This document shows positions 45,923-57,843 of a stretch of 64,000 bases of DNA, piece by piece. The notes under the pieces were generated by a model, which was given only the letters and a program-made list of their open reading frames with translations, was not told the DNA's origin and ran no database searches. The translations under genes were made by a program, and so were the position numbers. The first letter of the stretch is position 1; each line of letters begins with the position of its first letter. The stretch is taken from assembly GCF_019112545.1 (NCBI RefSeq), contig NW_025064891.1, positions 523,311 through 587,310 on the forward strand. Direction: 5' to 3'. Source of the stretch: Guyanagaster necrorhizus (lineage: Eukaryota > Basidiomycota > Agaricomycetes > Agaricales > Physalacriaceae).

Positions 45923-47446
45923 CTAATCTCCTCTTCCAAGCTTATCTAGCGAGCGAATCCCCTGCTCGAACCACTCTTCGCGCGTTATCCAGAACTCCTC
46001 TCGACCTTTCATGATATCTGCTAGGACAGCGCCTCCAAGGAATACCATGTGCTTCCGGCGAGGAGGGTCCTCGATTTTGATTTTGAATTTCTGTAGCGCA
46101 AAGGACTGTCAGCATTGTCAAGCGTCATGAAATAGATACTCGCGTTCAACCGCGAAGGATCCTCCTTAAGAACCTCGACAAGATAGAGCTGCTTCATCTC
46201 CTTTTCCAGTCGGCTAGGCAGTCCCGGGTACATACTCGATCCACCGGAAAGAACGATGTGCTTGTAAAGCTCTGAGCGAACATCGACAGCGGCGGCCTGG
46301 ATAGTTTGAAAAAGCATTTCTACATCGACGATGTTAAGAAACGAATGTAGAAGATGATATAGAGTGTTACCTGCGACGCCAGGCTGTTCTACGTCAATGA
46401 GGTGGGGTTGGAACATGCATTCTGGAGCTTCGAAACGCTCCTCTGCAACTTTGATTGTGCGTCCGTCAGGAAGCTGTTTACTTGATTAGTTTAGAGCTAT
46501 GGACGTTGAGGACGCTAACCTGATAGCTTTCGACTAGCACCGTAGTCTCCTCTGAAAGCCGTGTATCTAGCTCCAAGTCGTAGCTGACGAAAAGTCACCA
46601 ACAGCGATCCTCATAGAGGAACAGAAGAGCGCACCTAACATAGCAGAGTTTCTCCTTGATCGCTCGCACAGTCTCAAAGTCTGCCGTTCGATTCAACGCA
46701 TATCCTCTCCTGAGCAGCAGTTTGATCAGATACTTGGTCACGTCCCGCCCAGCAATATCGAGTCGCCGTGTCAGATGGGGCATCGCAAACCCGTCGTATA
46801 CCGGAACAATATGAGTCACGCCGTCGCCAGAGTCGACGACGACGCCAGTTGTCAAACCTTTCAAAAGATGAGCGCAGAATCAGAAATGACGGCGAAGCAA
46901 CGCACCCTGGGCATACAGTGTCAACACTGCTTGTATGGCCACATACACCCCCTCAAAACCGTATTCCTCGAACATGACTTGGCACATCCTCTGCCTGTTC
47001 ACCTTGGGATTCATCGGCGGCTCTGTCAAAAGCACCTTCCTCCCTCTCGGATCGACTCTGAGCTTCTCATCAAAGGTATAGTCCCATAGATGTTTCATAT
47101 CCTCCCAGTTCCGCACGATTCCATGCTCCATTGGTTGTGTTATCTGGAGGTAGTTTCGGTTCTCTGCTGCTTCATCGCCGATCATGATATCTTTAATAGT
47201 CGCGTCGCCAACTCGTTCTTCAGCTCGGAGGATGGGGCGACCAACAATGGAAGGAAATACTGAAGCATTGTAAGGGCGATGAGAGGCAGGGAAAACAAGC
47301 TCGGGGCGTACCATGCTCGGGAAAGTTAGAGCCTGCATACCCGACCTTGACGAACTGGACAGAGGATGAGCGCGTCCTCAGAACCAAGAATGGAATTCAC
47401 CTACACCGGTACCATTGTCGACGACGAGAGGTGGCCCAGGATCCAT
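45923..47446 (-). CDS. ARP2: Actin-related protein 2
   Basis: 390 aa from eight exons: 47405-47446, 47312-47354, 47259-46906, 46635-46857, 46520-46583, 46371-46473, 46144-46319, 45923-46090. ATPase subunit of the Arp2/3 complex that nucleates branched actin. The first exon gives [14 protein letters not shown] and the second [14 protein letters not shown], the actin phosphate-1 loop. Then come [71 protein letters not shown] and [21 protein letters not shown], all Arp2-specific. The last intron begins GCGAGT: only a GC-AG reading joins SRLN to [10 protein letters not shown] in frame. Length and all motifs are normal. Confidence 0.96.
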
Positions 47447-47611
47447 TATTGCGGTATGGGCAGAGAGTGAGTGCGTTGTATTCAGTTATTTGGTTCTCAG
47501 TCGACCACCGTGACGCTGGCCGATTGCTTTCCCTCTTACCTCACCGTCCTTCTCTTTTTTCCTTTCTGTGGTCCTTGTTAGACGGATCTGTCAGCATACT
47601 TGACTGCTACG

Positions 47612-49275
47612 ATGTCATTAACAGAATCGCCAGAGATCATCAGGTGAGTAGTCTTACAAATCCTGGTTCGCACAGATGCTGAGGACTTGCAGCGCTCAAC
47701 CAGACAGCAAAACTCGTCGGTATGACCGTCAGCTCAGACTGTGGGCATCCTCTGGTCAAACTTTGCTCGAAGAATCGCGAATTTTGGTCTTGTCTTCGTC
47801 AGCCACATCAACATCGATCCTTAAGAATCTAGTCCTACCAGGGATTGGCCACTTTACCATTCTCGATGATGCCATTACCAGCGCTGCTGATGCTGGTAAT
47901 AACTTCTTCCTTGAAGGGCCTTCTTCAATAGGGAAACGCCGTGCATCTGAAGCCGTACGTCTTTTGGCCGAGCTGAATGATAGCGTAACGGGGGAGGCAG
48001 TGACTTCGACACCTGTGGCCAGCGTGGTGTCGTCGCTCAATTTTCTTAGTAAATTCACCCTTATTATCACTCATAATCTGCCTCCAAGTCAACTGCAGAC
48101 CCTCTCCGACACATTGTGGTCGTCGCCTACGGCACCTGCTCTACTGGCTGTCTCTTCGTCCGGTTTTTTTGCCGAATTTTTCATTCAACATCATCCGCAC
48201 CCCATCATTGAATCTCACACCGAGACGCCTCCTTCTTTGCGAATACGTGATCCGTTCCCAGCTTTACTTGAACATTCCAAGTCTCTCAAACTTTCTGAAT
48301 TAGACCCTACGGAGCATGCTCATATTCCATATATTCCCATTCTCATACACGCCAGATCACTCGTCCCTCACGACCCAAAGACCCAGGAAGAGAAAAATGC
48401 GTTCAAAACTCTCATTCTCTCACTCAAGTTCAAGCAGGATGAGGAGAATTTTGACGAGGCACATGCTCAGGCATACCGCGTCTGGACACCGACATCTCTT
48501 CCTTCCTCTCTCACCCAAGACATCTTCCCACATCTTGATACCAAGCTTGCTCCGCCTGCCATCCCAGGCATTATGCATGCCCTTCTGACGGCACTCCGGC
48601 GATTCACGGAGCGGGAGCCACACGTACTGCCTGTGTCTCCTGGGTTGCCAGATATGAAGGCTTCGACGGAAACGTACATTCATCTGCAGAGGATGTACAA
48701 GGACCAATTCAATTCCGACAAGGAGATGTTTAAATCACTAATCCCTCCGAATCCGGGTGAGATTCCAGACGATCTTATCGAGACGTTCATCCGGAATGCT
48801 CATGGAGTGCAAGTCTTTGTGGGGGAACAGTGGGGCGCATTTGACAAAGATGTGAACCGAGTTGGTGAGGCGTTGGTTGTCAGCCCCAAAGATACAAGCG
48901 TGCATTTGGCGCTCAGGGCAGTCAGAGAGGCCCTAGAAAACAGCGGCGCTAGTGAAGGCGCAAGCGCCAATGTATCGGCAGAGGAGATTAAGATGCACAT
49001 TGTGGGCATGCTACCGCCTGACACAGAGCTCGGTGAAGAGATAGATAAGGCCATTGGAGAGATGTATGTTTCTCGCGATGCCTATTCCTCTTACACTTAC
49101 ACTTGTTTTTTGCAGTACGCGATCTCCTACAGCTGATCTGCCTAATACTGCAGCCATGCTGGGTGGTCTCGTTGCACAAGAGGCTATCAAAATGATTACT
49201 AGACAATATGTTCCTCAGGGTGGATACTGCATTGTAGACTGTATAGACATGCGGACAGGCATTGTCGGACTGTAA
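47612..49275 (+). CDS. ULA1: NEDD8-activating enzyme E1 regulatory subunit (Ula1/NAE1/AppBP1)
   Basis: 520 aa from three exons: 47612-47643, 47693-49063, 49116-49275. Pairs with Uba3 to activate the ubiquitin-like protein NEDD8/Rub1 for cullin modification. The N terminus after splicing, TRRYDRQLRLWASSGQTLLE, is the hallmark of the E1 adenylation-like fold. The following nucleotide-fold segment (ILVLSSSATSTSILKNLVLPGIGHFTILDD) lacks the full catalytic set, as expected for the regulatory subunit. The middle is helical. The C terminus AAMLGGLVAQEAIKMITRQYVP matches the family. ARP2 lies divergent, 165 nt between starts. Confidence 0.93.
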
Positions 49276-49865
49276 TGTGGTGAAGGTATATAGGTAAAAG
49301 TATATTTTGTGTACCATAGATCTATCGCCATGTATGATTCTCTTAAGAATGTGGAGACCCCATTAAGAACAGGGAGGCCTGCATCAAAAACATGGCAGGT
49401 GATAATTAAACAACTGCAAATATAATGGTCTACAGTTGCCAGGGTCTGGCACTAACTGAAGAAAGGTGAGAGAAAAGGGAGAGAAAAGGATTGAAGAGGA
49501 AAAGGGAAATTCACTACCAGGTAGGTGAGGCACTGAGAGCCAAAGAGTTTAGTCAGTTGTATTAAACCTTAGCTCAAGACTATGGTTACAGGATGTAAAC
49601 TATCATCTTAAATACAGTACTAGAAAGCCTTGGCCCCATAGGCACATAGGTTCAATTCATGCATGTCTGAAGCATGTCCCGATAGTGATATTCCCCTTGG
49701 TGCAGCATGTCAGGTGATGATCAAACAATCACAAATGCTTGGAAACTTTTGACTGAGGGTCAATAGGAAGCTAACATGCTATATTTATATATCTCTCAGT
49801 TACAGACTTTGAGAATGTACACACCACCAAAAAAATGCAAGATGTGCAAAAATTATACAAATGGC
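49276..49865. other. Intergenic region, 590 nt, with a diverged direct repeat
   Basis: Between the convergent ULA1 and NAD kinase genes. Two roughly 38-nt segments starting at about 49391 and 49706 share a diverged core (CATGNCAGGTGATNATNAAACAA). This could be a relic of a small mobile element or chance within AT-rich DNA. No coding sequence found. Confidence 0.4.
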
Positions 49866-52830
49866 CTATGTGTCACTATCACTTGTGGTGCTATCACTCT
49901 CATCTTGACCCCAAACAGCAAATGCTCGATGCCCCGAAGCATCTCGAGACTGTGATCGGGAATGCCCATGATTATAAGGCAAATTGCCAACAGTAGGTGT
50001 CTGGATAGCCTCGGTGTCCAAATCTCTATCCTTGGGTATCCTGCTCTTTCCACTCAACCTCCTTGAAGAATGTATATCATCTCTTGCGCCACGATGTCCT
50101 GAGTCTGACATCCCGGAATCTGTAGAATCCATGTGGAATGAAGGTCCATGAACACTAAACTCTACCCGGCGAGGAGAGATGATAGGAGGATGAGGCTCAG
50201 GACCTGCATATCGACCGGGTGTCTCTACCCCAGAATGATAGCCCGGTCGAGAATGTGAACGTGCTCGTGAGCGTGAACGTGAACGTGATTTCCATCGTTT
50301 ATGTTCCTTCTGCAATACGGAAGTGGCGGGTCGCACGAGAGCTTTGTGCAGTTGATCTTCCGCTATTATTTCCTGTGCCTTTTCTTGCCCAATCGTCTCT
50401 GCATCTAATCCCAGGAGGTTCAATGCTTTGGACATGGCGGCTTCGGGAGAGGAATCATCTATATCAAATTTGCCATCGTCGCGTTCTTCATCAGACACCT
50501 CATCCTCTTCCTCGTCTTCCACAGTTTCCTCATTCTCACCCTCATCTTCCGGAGTCTCCTCTTGCACGACTTCTGGTGTGATGGTGCCAGATACCTCTGA
50601 TGAAGCATTCCTATGTTTGCTCCGTTTGGTTGGCTTCGATGGACCCTCTTCCACCATCACAAATGACTTTTGCCGTTCACGTTCGTTCCATTTGAGTGTG
50701 CGAGAGATGGCGTGGAACCAGTCGGTCGACTGCTTGTCGGCACATACAGTTGGGAAGGGGTATTTCGATGCAGTCACTTTAATATGATCCCCTTCTAAAG
50801 GCACTATGAGCATCATCGTGTCATCCGGCGAAAAAAAAAAAAAACTCACGCTTCAGCTCGACCCGTCCTCGACCATCGAAAGAGGCCCACGCAGTGCTTC
50901 GAGAATTGAATGGGACACATATTCGTAACTCCATGCTATCTGGGAGAAGCATGGGTCTGAAGGAGAGAGTATGGGGACATATGGGCGTAATGAGAATGGC
51001 GGGGATCTCGGGGTGAACGAGAGAACCTCCCGCAGATAGCTGGATAGAATGATATTAATAGTAAACATGTCATATAACCAAAGGTAAGTAAATATGAAGA
51101 TACCGAATACGCCGTTGATCCTGTTGGAGTTGATACAGTAAGACCATCCGCTTGAACTGTCGTCATATGGTGCTCGTCACCTATCAAGACACGGGATTGA
51201 GTAGAGATATCCAAATACGAAAGGCGTAACGATACCAAAGAGCTCCAGAAGACTGACAAAAGGACTGGGACCTCGGTCAACTACGAGATCGTTGAGCACT
51301 TCGAAAGTTTCTACCGGGCGTGTCGTGAAACACATTATTTCCTTGTCCTTTGCATTCTTGCAGCCTTCAGTATATGCAATGCCACCACTCCAACTGCCTT
51401 CAAGAGCTTCCCAGCCATCTTTCTCAATGTTTCTCATCATAATCTCTCCTGTTTCCCCCTTCTTCACAGCTTTCCGACATTTGCTTTCGTTGGTGACAGC
51501 GCGGTACACTGTGCAAGTGAACCGCATTCGTAAATTGACGCGTATACCGGAATCGATCGCAGAGTCCATGACAGCCTGGTGATCGGCAAAGTCAAAATTG
51601 GTAAGGAATCCTAGTGAGCCGAGAGCAAATGGGAGGACGGGAGGGACGATTCGTTGAAAGAGCCATGAGGTAAAGAGCACGGTTCCATCACCACCAAGCT
51701 ATCGACAGATATGAGGTAGCAGCATCAGGAACGATGCCGAAAACATACCGTGACGACAAAATCAAAGAGATGAGGACTGTGGCTGCACATATGGCTGGTC
51801 CAATACCGTAGCTGACCTTCTTCTTTGAGATAAAGCTCTTCCTTTGGAAGAGGTGCGGAGGCGAGAGATGACAACGATGTGCTGCTGGAAGTACGGCGGC
51901 GAGGGAATGGGACAAAGAGCTGGGGATGATCGCGTTCGATACTCTCTGCGTCAAATCGTCGAGAATGCCGCAGTTGATTATCCACGTATCTGAAGGACAT
52001 GATGAACGGGTATTATGTAGGAGCGTAATAGCGCACGCACACAACGAGACCGCGTTGCTGGCCATTCCGAGGTTTCAGCATGAGATACAAGGCCAACTCT
52101 CTGGTGAGCTTGATAAGACGATTGTCCCTGGCTTTGGTGATGATGAGAACGTTTTGTATACTTGACCGAACACGAGCACGGCCTATAAAATGGATGTAAG
52201 ACAAAGATTTGAGCAGAAGTGCAGATAATGGAACACACCAAGCTGCTTGCTCATCTCGCGGACACCAACGGCGGTCTCAGCAAGCTGTTTGGTGAGACTG
52301 GCACCATACTCGTCGTCATCGTCATTGCTGCTGCTGATAACAGAACTAGAGCCAGAACTAGGCGGTGATGATATTTGGTAGTCGCTGCGATTACTGCCGT
52401 TGATTCCATTGCGCTGGAGAGAATGGGCGACACCAACGTCTGGGATAAGGGCGGTTTGCTTATTTCGCAGCCACTCGGTGAGGGAAGCGCCTTTGTCGAG
52501 GTGAGAGTGAACGAAACAAGGGGAATGCATTGGCTGGTGAGGGATGCCATTGCTATTGGAGATTGGCTGAGCATCCATACGGGAGGAGGAAGGAACGGCT
52601 GAAGTTGGCGTCATTGTTTCATTGCTGGTCAATATATACCCCTGTGCAGCACCTGATGTCTCCAGAATGATATTGTTAGGCCATTCGGTACGAGTTGAGT
52701 CTAGACGTAAGGACGAAGGCCTGCTGCTCTTCCTTGAGAGCGAAGGACGAACGAAGGCATCGAACGGCGATGCTGGAGGCGTCGAGAAAGTGTCAGCATC
52801 TGGGGACAAGGACATTGAGGGAAGAAACAA
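49866..52830 (-). CDS. NAD(H) kinase with long C-terminal tail
   Basis: 880 aa from seven exons: 52239-52830, 52041-52182, 51749-51989, 51236-51698, 51104-51180, 50850-51039, 49866-50803. Phosphorylates NAD to NADP. Core motifs: [24 protein letters not shown] (GGDG), [32 protein letters not shown] (in place of the more usual NE motif, NDLV is present), [27 protein letters not shown] and [10 protein letters not shown]. The Ser-rich N-terminal 190 residues look regulatory. Beyond the catalytic core, about 300 residues are acidic ([18 protein letters not shown]), then RS-dipeptide-rich ([14 protein letters not shown]) and end [12 protein letters not shown]. Resembles cytosolic Utr1-type enzymes. 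Confidence 0.94.
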
Positions 52831-52893
52831 ATGGCCAGGGCAGGCACCTTTTATTCAAGAATATACCTTAAGCTCGCTTAACAACACATATTT

Positions 52894-52910
52894 TATATAT
52901 ATATATATAT
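52894..52910. repeat. (TA)n microsatellite
   Basis: Short TATATA run between the 3' end of the QNG1-like gene and the 5' end of the NAD kinase gene. Confidence 0.7.
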
Positions 52911-52950
52911 CGCCCGCGTTGCATTCTATCAGATTCCAGCATGCTCTGCA

Positions 52951-54228
52951 TCAAAAAAATACCGTCTCCTTCTCAGCGAACCTTTCCAACTGTCGATAAT
53001 CATCTCGATCCTTAGCAATCTGCCAGAGCCACGCATCAAGGTCGCTCAAGGTAATCCCTAAAGACGATGATTCAGCTGCCGACACAATCATTTCGCAAGC
53101 ATCAATCGCAGCAGCACGTAAAACGAATGACTGTTCGGCCGTTAATTTAGGCCCTTCCCGAAGCAACCCCCGAGACTTGTGCCGGCTGGAAACGTTGCTG
53201 GTCTTCAACAGAGACGCTATTTTCTGCTCAGAGTGTGCCTCCAAGAAGACTCCTTGCAGTATCGGGGATGCTGAGAGATCAATGACACCCAGATGGATGA
53301 GCAAGGATGGAATAACGTTGTCACTAAAGATGGGCAGATGGGAAGTGGAAGGGATTGGAAACGGGAATGGGAACGAAGATGCAGCACCGAAACGGACGCG
53401 GATACCGTTGATCAAAAACAGGGCTTTTTTGAAACAGTAAATGGGATGTCCGTTGACGAGAGCCATGTCTCTGAATGCTGGGATCGCACGAACAAGCTAT
53501 CAATGCGGCTCATCAGAAAAAGTAAATCCAGCAAGAACTGTATAGTGATATTTTTTTTTAAAACTTACCCGTTCAAGAATGACTTGTGCATCCCTGGCTT
53601 CCAGGCACTGTGCAACAAACGTTCCAAGATCAGGATACCCTGCTGTGACCAAAACATCTCCCGTCTCATTCAGGACGCCCGTAATCAAGGTTGTGAGTTC
53701 ATACATTGCGCCCCCAAGCTCGCCCACCGTCACGCCCGGAATTGACTCATGCGCTTTCTCAACATGAATGTTGACACACATCAGCTCCGCAACCTTGCCG
53801 ACGTCCACAGATTGCATTCCCCGTGCGGTGAGCAGTCCATCATCGGCAATATACATCGATAGCACCAGAGCACGCATTGAATCCCACGCGCCACGCCCAG
53901 TTGCTTCATGAAGGGGTACACGGTAACCCGAGCCAAAATTCAACAAAGAGAGGATAGCAAGAACATTTAGCTCTGCGAGGGGCGACGAGAAATTGAGCGG
54001 CATGGAAAGGCCATGCGACTTGCTCACGCCAGCGAAGGACAGGGTAAATGCAGGTGAAGTTAGAAGACGGGAAATTGATCCATTGGTGACCTGCAATGGG
54101 GAGATCAGTCAGTATGCAACATACTAGCGATGATACATTACAGAGATTTTGTTATCAGTTCGTGCTTTACGGGCAGACTCACGAACGGATTCGATGAATA
54201 AACCAGACGCTGGAAACGGAACACTCAT
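52951..54228 (-). CDS. QNG1: Queuosine 5'-phosphate N-glycosylase/hydrolase (DUF2419)
   Basis: 384 aa from three exons: 54142-54228, 53569-54090, 52951-53496. Family members release queuine from queuosine nucleotides so it can be reinserted in tRNA wobble positions. Recognisable blocks: LNVLAILSLLNFGSGYRVPLH, GRGAWDSMRALVLSMYIADDG, ESIPGVTVGELGGAMYELTTLI, ATGYPDLGTF-like VTAGYPDLGTFVAQCLE, and LVRAIPAFRDMALVNGHPIYCFKKALFLI, followed by DNVIPSLLIHLGVIDL. The join at 53569/53496 restores the catalytic-region FRDM segment. Most fungi lack queuine synthesis and can only salvage it. Confidence 0.88.
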
Positions 54229-54302
54229 CGTATAATTGGCGTCGTATAGGGCTCTCGTTATACGCTCGTCGGACATCACGTGCAAATTCCATTCTTTCTT
54301 TC
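54229..54302. promoter_or_regulatory. 74-nt gap between QNG1 and AIM41 start codons
   Basis: The two divergent ATGs are only 74 nt apart, so promoters and leaders must overlap. A CACGTG-like TCACGTGC lies at about 54277-54284. Confidence 0.6.
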
Positions 54303-54989
54303 ATGCCAATGGCCAGCTTCTATGCGGCCCGTTTTTTCCTACAGCGTCCACTTCTCCGTCTGTACACTACCACCGTCCACCGTCAGTGCTATTCTATATC
54401 AACTACCCTGCCTCACAGACCCATAGCTCCTACCATTCGAGAACAATTGACTGCTGGCGTAAAAAATGCATTGAAGAACAAGGATCCGTTTACCTCAACA
54501 TTACTTCGCGTTCGTCACATCCTCTTCTCCGTATCTTCCATACCAACTTCACCTCTAGTCTGTTCTTTCCGAAGTGTATGCCGCAGACAAGGCTAAAGGT
54601 CCCGTTTCCCAATCTACCATAGTTTCCATCATGCGGAAAGCTGTTGCTCGTCGGGTAAATCTCACATTTGTACCGTTCGTGGCACCGGGGTAATCACATC
54701 TCAGAATGAAGCTATCGACCAATATACGAAAGCCAACAGGCAAGATCTCGTCGACAAAGAGTCCAAAGAAGCCACCGCGTTGGCAGCATTTCTACCTCCA
54801 CTACTATCCGAGGCAGAGATAGACACTCGACTGCGCGCTGCTATCGAAGCGGAAGGTATCTCTGCCGACAATGACCCACGGAAGAGCGCTGGAAAAATTA
54901 TGAAGGCCTTCTACGCGGCTGTGGACAAGTCTGGGGTTGACACGCCCCTTGTAAAACAACGACTAGATATTCTTCTACCTCAAAAGTAG
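54303..54989 (+). CDS. AIM41: Aim41 / YqeY-GatB-like mitochondrial protein
   Basis: 195 aa from three exons: 54303-54509, 54559-54654, 54705-54989. N-terminal mitochondrial presequence (MASFYAARFFLQRPLLRLY, second ATG at 54309 equally possible). Then the YqeY domain: REQLTAGVKNALKNKDPFTSTLLRSVLSEV, SIMRKAVARRNEAIDQYTKANRQDLVDKESKEATALAAFLP and the family end KIMKAFYAAVDKSGVD. YqeY proteins share a fold with the tRNA-binding tail of GatB amidotransferase; the precise role of Aim41 is not established. Divergent from QNG1. Confidence 0.9.
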
Positions 54990-55084
54990 CTTGGTTCTTG
55001 GACCGCTAATGTTTACTGTGTCCAGGAATAAAATCCATTGCATAACTATGTGTACACTTCAGGCATATAAAACTGAATCCCTTT

Positions 55085-57607
55085 TCACTCATTGGAATCT
55101 TCTTCCCTCCCTGGAGAATCATTATCTGTCGGATTAGGAGCCCTGGGAGTAGGAGTTGTGGTTGGTTGTGGAGGAAGGGCACTCCGTACTCGCATAAGCT
55201 CGTCGATACACCGATAAAGTGCCCCCGATACTCCTTCAAGGACACGTATCCGCTCATCAATGGCCTCCCTGGTGACCCTATCCAGAACAGCCAATTGGTC
55301 TTCTGTCAACGTGGGAGGTAATTGTGAGATTGATATCTCGCTGGAGGGCCGACTAGGGTTGCGATCTTGTGAGTTTAATGGTGGCCTGCGTACTGATCCA
55401 GATTCTGATTGTATGTAATCAAGAGGTATTAATGAAGGGACGACTACGTGCGCTGTCGAGGTGGCGTCCGAGATAGAAATAGGTTCGTTCATTTGCGATG
55501 TTTCTCCGTCACTACTCTCTGGTGTGGTGCTTGATATTGAAGAAGTAGTAGGAGAAGACTCAGACGTTGTACTGGAAGCCCTATCATGAGGTGGATCCTT
55601 GCGATTCAAACGCCGAAACGCGGCGAGTGCAGCAGCTTCACTGGCGCTTCTGGTCTCTGAAGACAGCAGGGGCTCATCAGCTGCAGAAGAAGCTGGGGCA
55701 TTAGTTGTAGGAGGAGCTGAAGTACCAGTTGACGGCCCAGGGCCAGCAGAGGAAGTTGATGCATCAGAGGCGCCATTTTGGGCGGGTGCTGGCGTAGCAT
55801 GCTCAGACCATGGCTGCCATACACCGCCAGGACCGTAGAAGCCGACGAACTGTGGAGGGGGTTGCAATGGCCGTGGCTGCGATGGTGGCTGATCACCCGG
55901 ATTGAGAGTGTTTTGTGGCGGGTAGTTGTGGATGTCGTATTGAATAACCACGTTTACTGCATGGTTACCAACGTCTAGGGGCCGATTTGGTGCATTTGGG
56001 TTGTTAAGGAGGCGGCGTAGCAAATCTATCGTATTACCAGCGCCATTGTTCGCTACTGCGTTGTTACGATTCGGTGCAGGAGCGTTCCTTTGTGCCTGTA
56101 GACCAGCAACTCTGCGGTCTCTTCCACCTTGGACACCTGGAGGATTGGTCTCTAGAACAGTGCGACGGCTGTGAGACCGGATATTCAGTACGTACAGATA
56201 TCAATACTAAGACATCCACAGACCAAGTAGGACAGCTCTGCTGCCGCTCAAGCCAGGAACGCAAACAATGGAAATGAAATATATGACCGCAGGGTAGCTT
56301 CTTGGGCGTCATATTTGGTCCCTCAGGTGCAGGCCCCGTTGGCGTCTGAGGAAGCACCATTTCCTCGCGACAAATGATACACGTATGGTCGGTCGAGGAT
56401 AGCTCTTCTTGAGTAGCATTTGGGTATCTCTGGTCCATATTTCTGGTCGCAGTTTGGTATCGATGAAGCGCTCTTAGCCGCGTCACGAACGAGCGCGCCG
56501 TAAAGTAAATATCCCGAACAATGTTCAATGGCAAGCCATAGAAGGTGACAATGATGGCAAAAAAGCAGAGGTAGGTCGTCAATTTGCTGAAGTCTAGGCA
56601 TGGCATTGGCGAGTGCAACTGGCCACAGCCTGAAAGAAAGACTCACCAGTAATCAGTTCAATGTAGAAAGTCCACATGCTTTTCTGTTCCCAAGGGGGAG
56701 CATTGTCACCACCACGTGTGCTTGCTCTTCGGAAATCATAAGCCGACAAAGTGTACTTGGCGATAGCGTTCGCGACGCTAGCCATCAATATACCGTACTA
56801 ACCGTCATCGTTTGGATAAGCACATATTTGGCGCAGAAAAACAATGTTGACTCGCCTCGCATGCAAAGAGAACCATGCCTCCGACACCATATTCGAGCGT
56901 GTTTTCGACCGCAAACAACAGCATGAGCAAATCCGTCGTCCATAATATCACGAATAAAGTTGATATCCGAACGTGGAAAAGTAAGGATGGTCCTGGATAC
57001 GGGCGCTGATCCATCTGAAGCACGCGAGTTGAGTGAAAATGAAGTACTTTCAAACATGGCATTTACCCACCCATTCAATGCGATCACTGGCCAACCAATG
57101 AAATGACTTGACAAAGAGAAGGAACCCGAACATGGTAGCGAAAGGAGCGTCGAATTCATCGCGAAAAATGGTGAACGCCAGCAACGATTCCGTCACGAAG
57201 AACCAAAGACGGTCATACAGACGCTGTAAGACATAAGTGAGTGCGGGGCTACAGTGAATCTATAGCACATACTTCTACTTCATTCGGCCTTAAACTGCCA
57301 AAGAATATCCTCTGAAGTACATGACCGCACATTAAGGCGATAATGAAAGCAAAGTTGGCGAAAACCTGCGAGGAATTGGTGGTCTGTCGTAAAACAACAC
57401 ATGGACGACACAGCTCACAAGAACACTACGGCTGCTTTTGGAGAGATATATCGCGACGGAGTAGAAGTTGCTGTAGTTCTTCAGGGCATTGGCGATGGCG
57501 GCACATACCGCGACAGTAGAAAGCGTGCCATATAGGAGAATACGGTGGGAATTGATTGAAGTAGCGAGAGCCCTTGCCCTCCGGCGCAGTACTGGATTCA
57601 CTGGCAT
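55085..57607 (-). CDS. HRD1: ER-associated degradation E3 ubiquitin ligase Hrd1 / synoviolin
   Basis: 732 aa from seven exons: 57419-57607, 57273-57365, 57071-57223, 56856-57014, 56647-56797, 56224-56593, 55085-56168. The N-terminal half is multi-spanning in the ER membrane (ILLYGTLSTVAVCAAIANAL, FANFAFIIALMCGHVLQRIFFG, RLYDRLWFFVTESLLAFTIF, LTTYLCFFAIIVTFYGLPL). A cytosolic RING-H2 follows: [35 protein letters not shown], completed by a splice inside CPTC. The C terminus is long and disordered (Pro/Ser/Thr). The fourth intron starts GCGAGT and only a GC-AG reading joins LFACE to YGILMASV. Ubiquitinates misfolded ER proteins. Divergent from STT3. Confidence 0.95.
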
Positions 57608-57843
57608 CGCTATGAGTGACTTACTCGATGTCTGACTGGTCGAGAAAGATGTAATTGAAGTTGAAGTTGAGTGATGGTGAGGACGACGGCAAGGACGACG
57701 TGGCGATTGCCATCCCACTTTGGGACACGTATAGTTCCAAGTCACGTCAAGGTCACGATCTCCGCGACTTTTCTTCCTCTACACTCATCTTGGCGGTCTC
57801 TCGACTCCCTTCCAGCTCCACAAAGAACAAATTATAGCTGGCC
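57608..57843. promoter_or_regulatory. Shared HRD1/STT3 promoter with ACGTG-core sites
   Basis: 236 nt between divergent ATGs. Three ACGTG cores cluster within about 55 nt: GACGTGG at 57697-57703, ACACGTA at 57725-57731 (TACGTGT on the other strand, the UPRE-2-type core) and TCACGTCA at 57742-57749 (TGACGTGA on the other strand). ACGTG cores are bound by Hac1/XBP1-type bZIP factors of the unfolded protein response. Function is inference. Confidence 0.5.
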
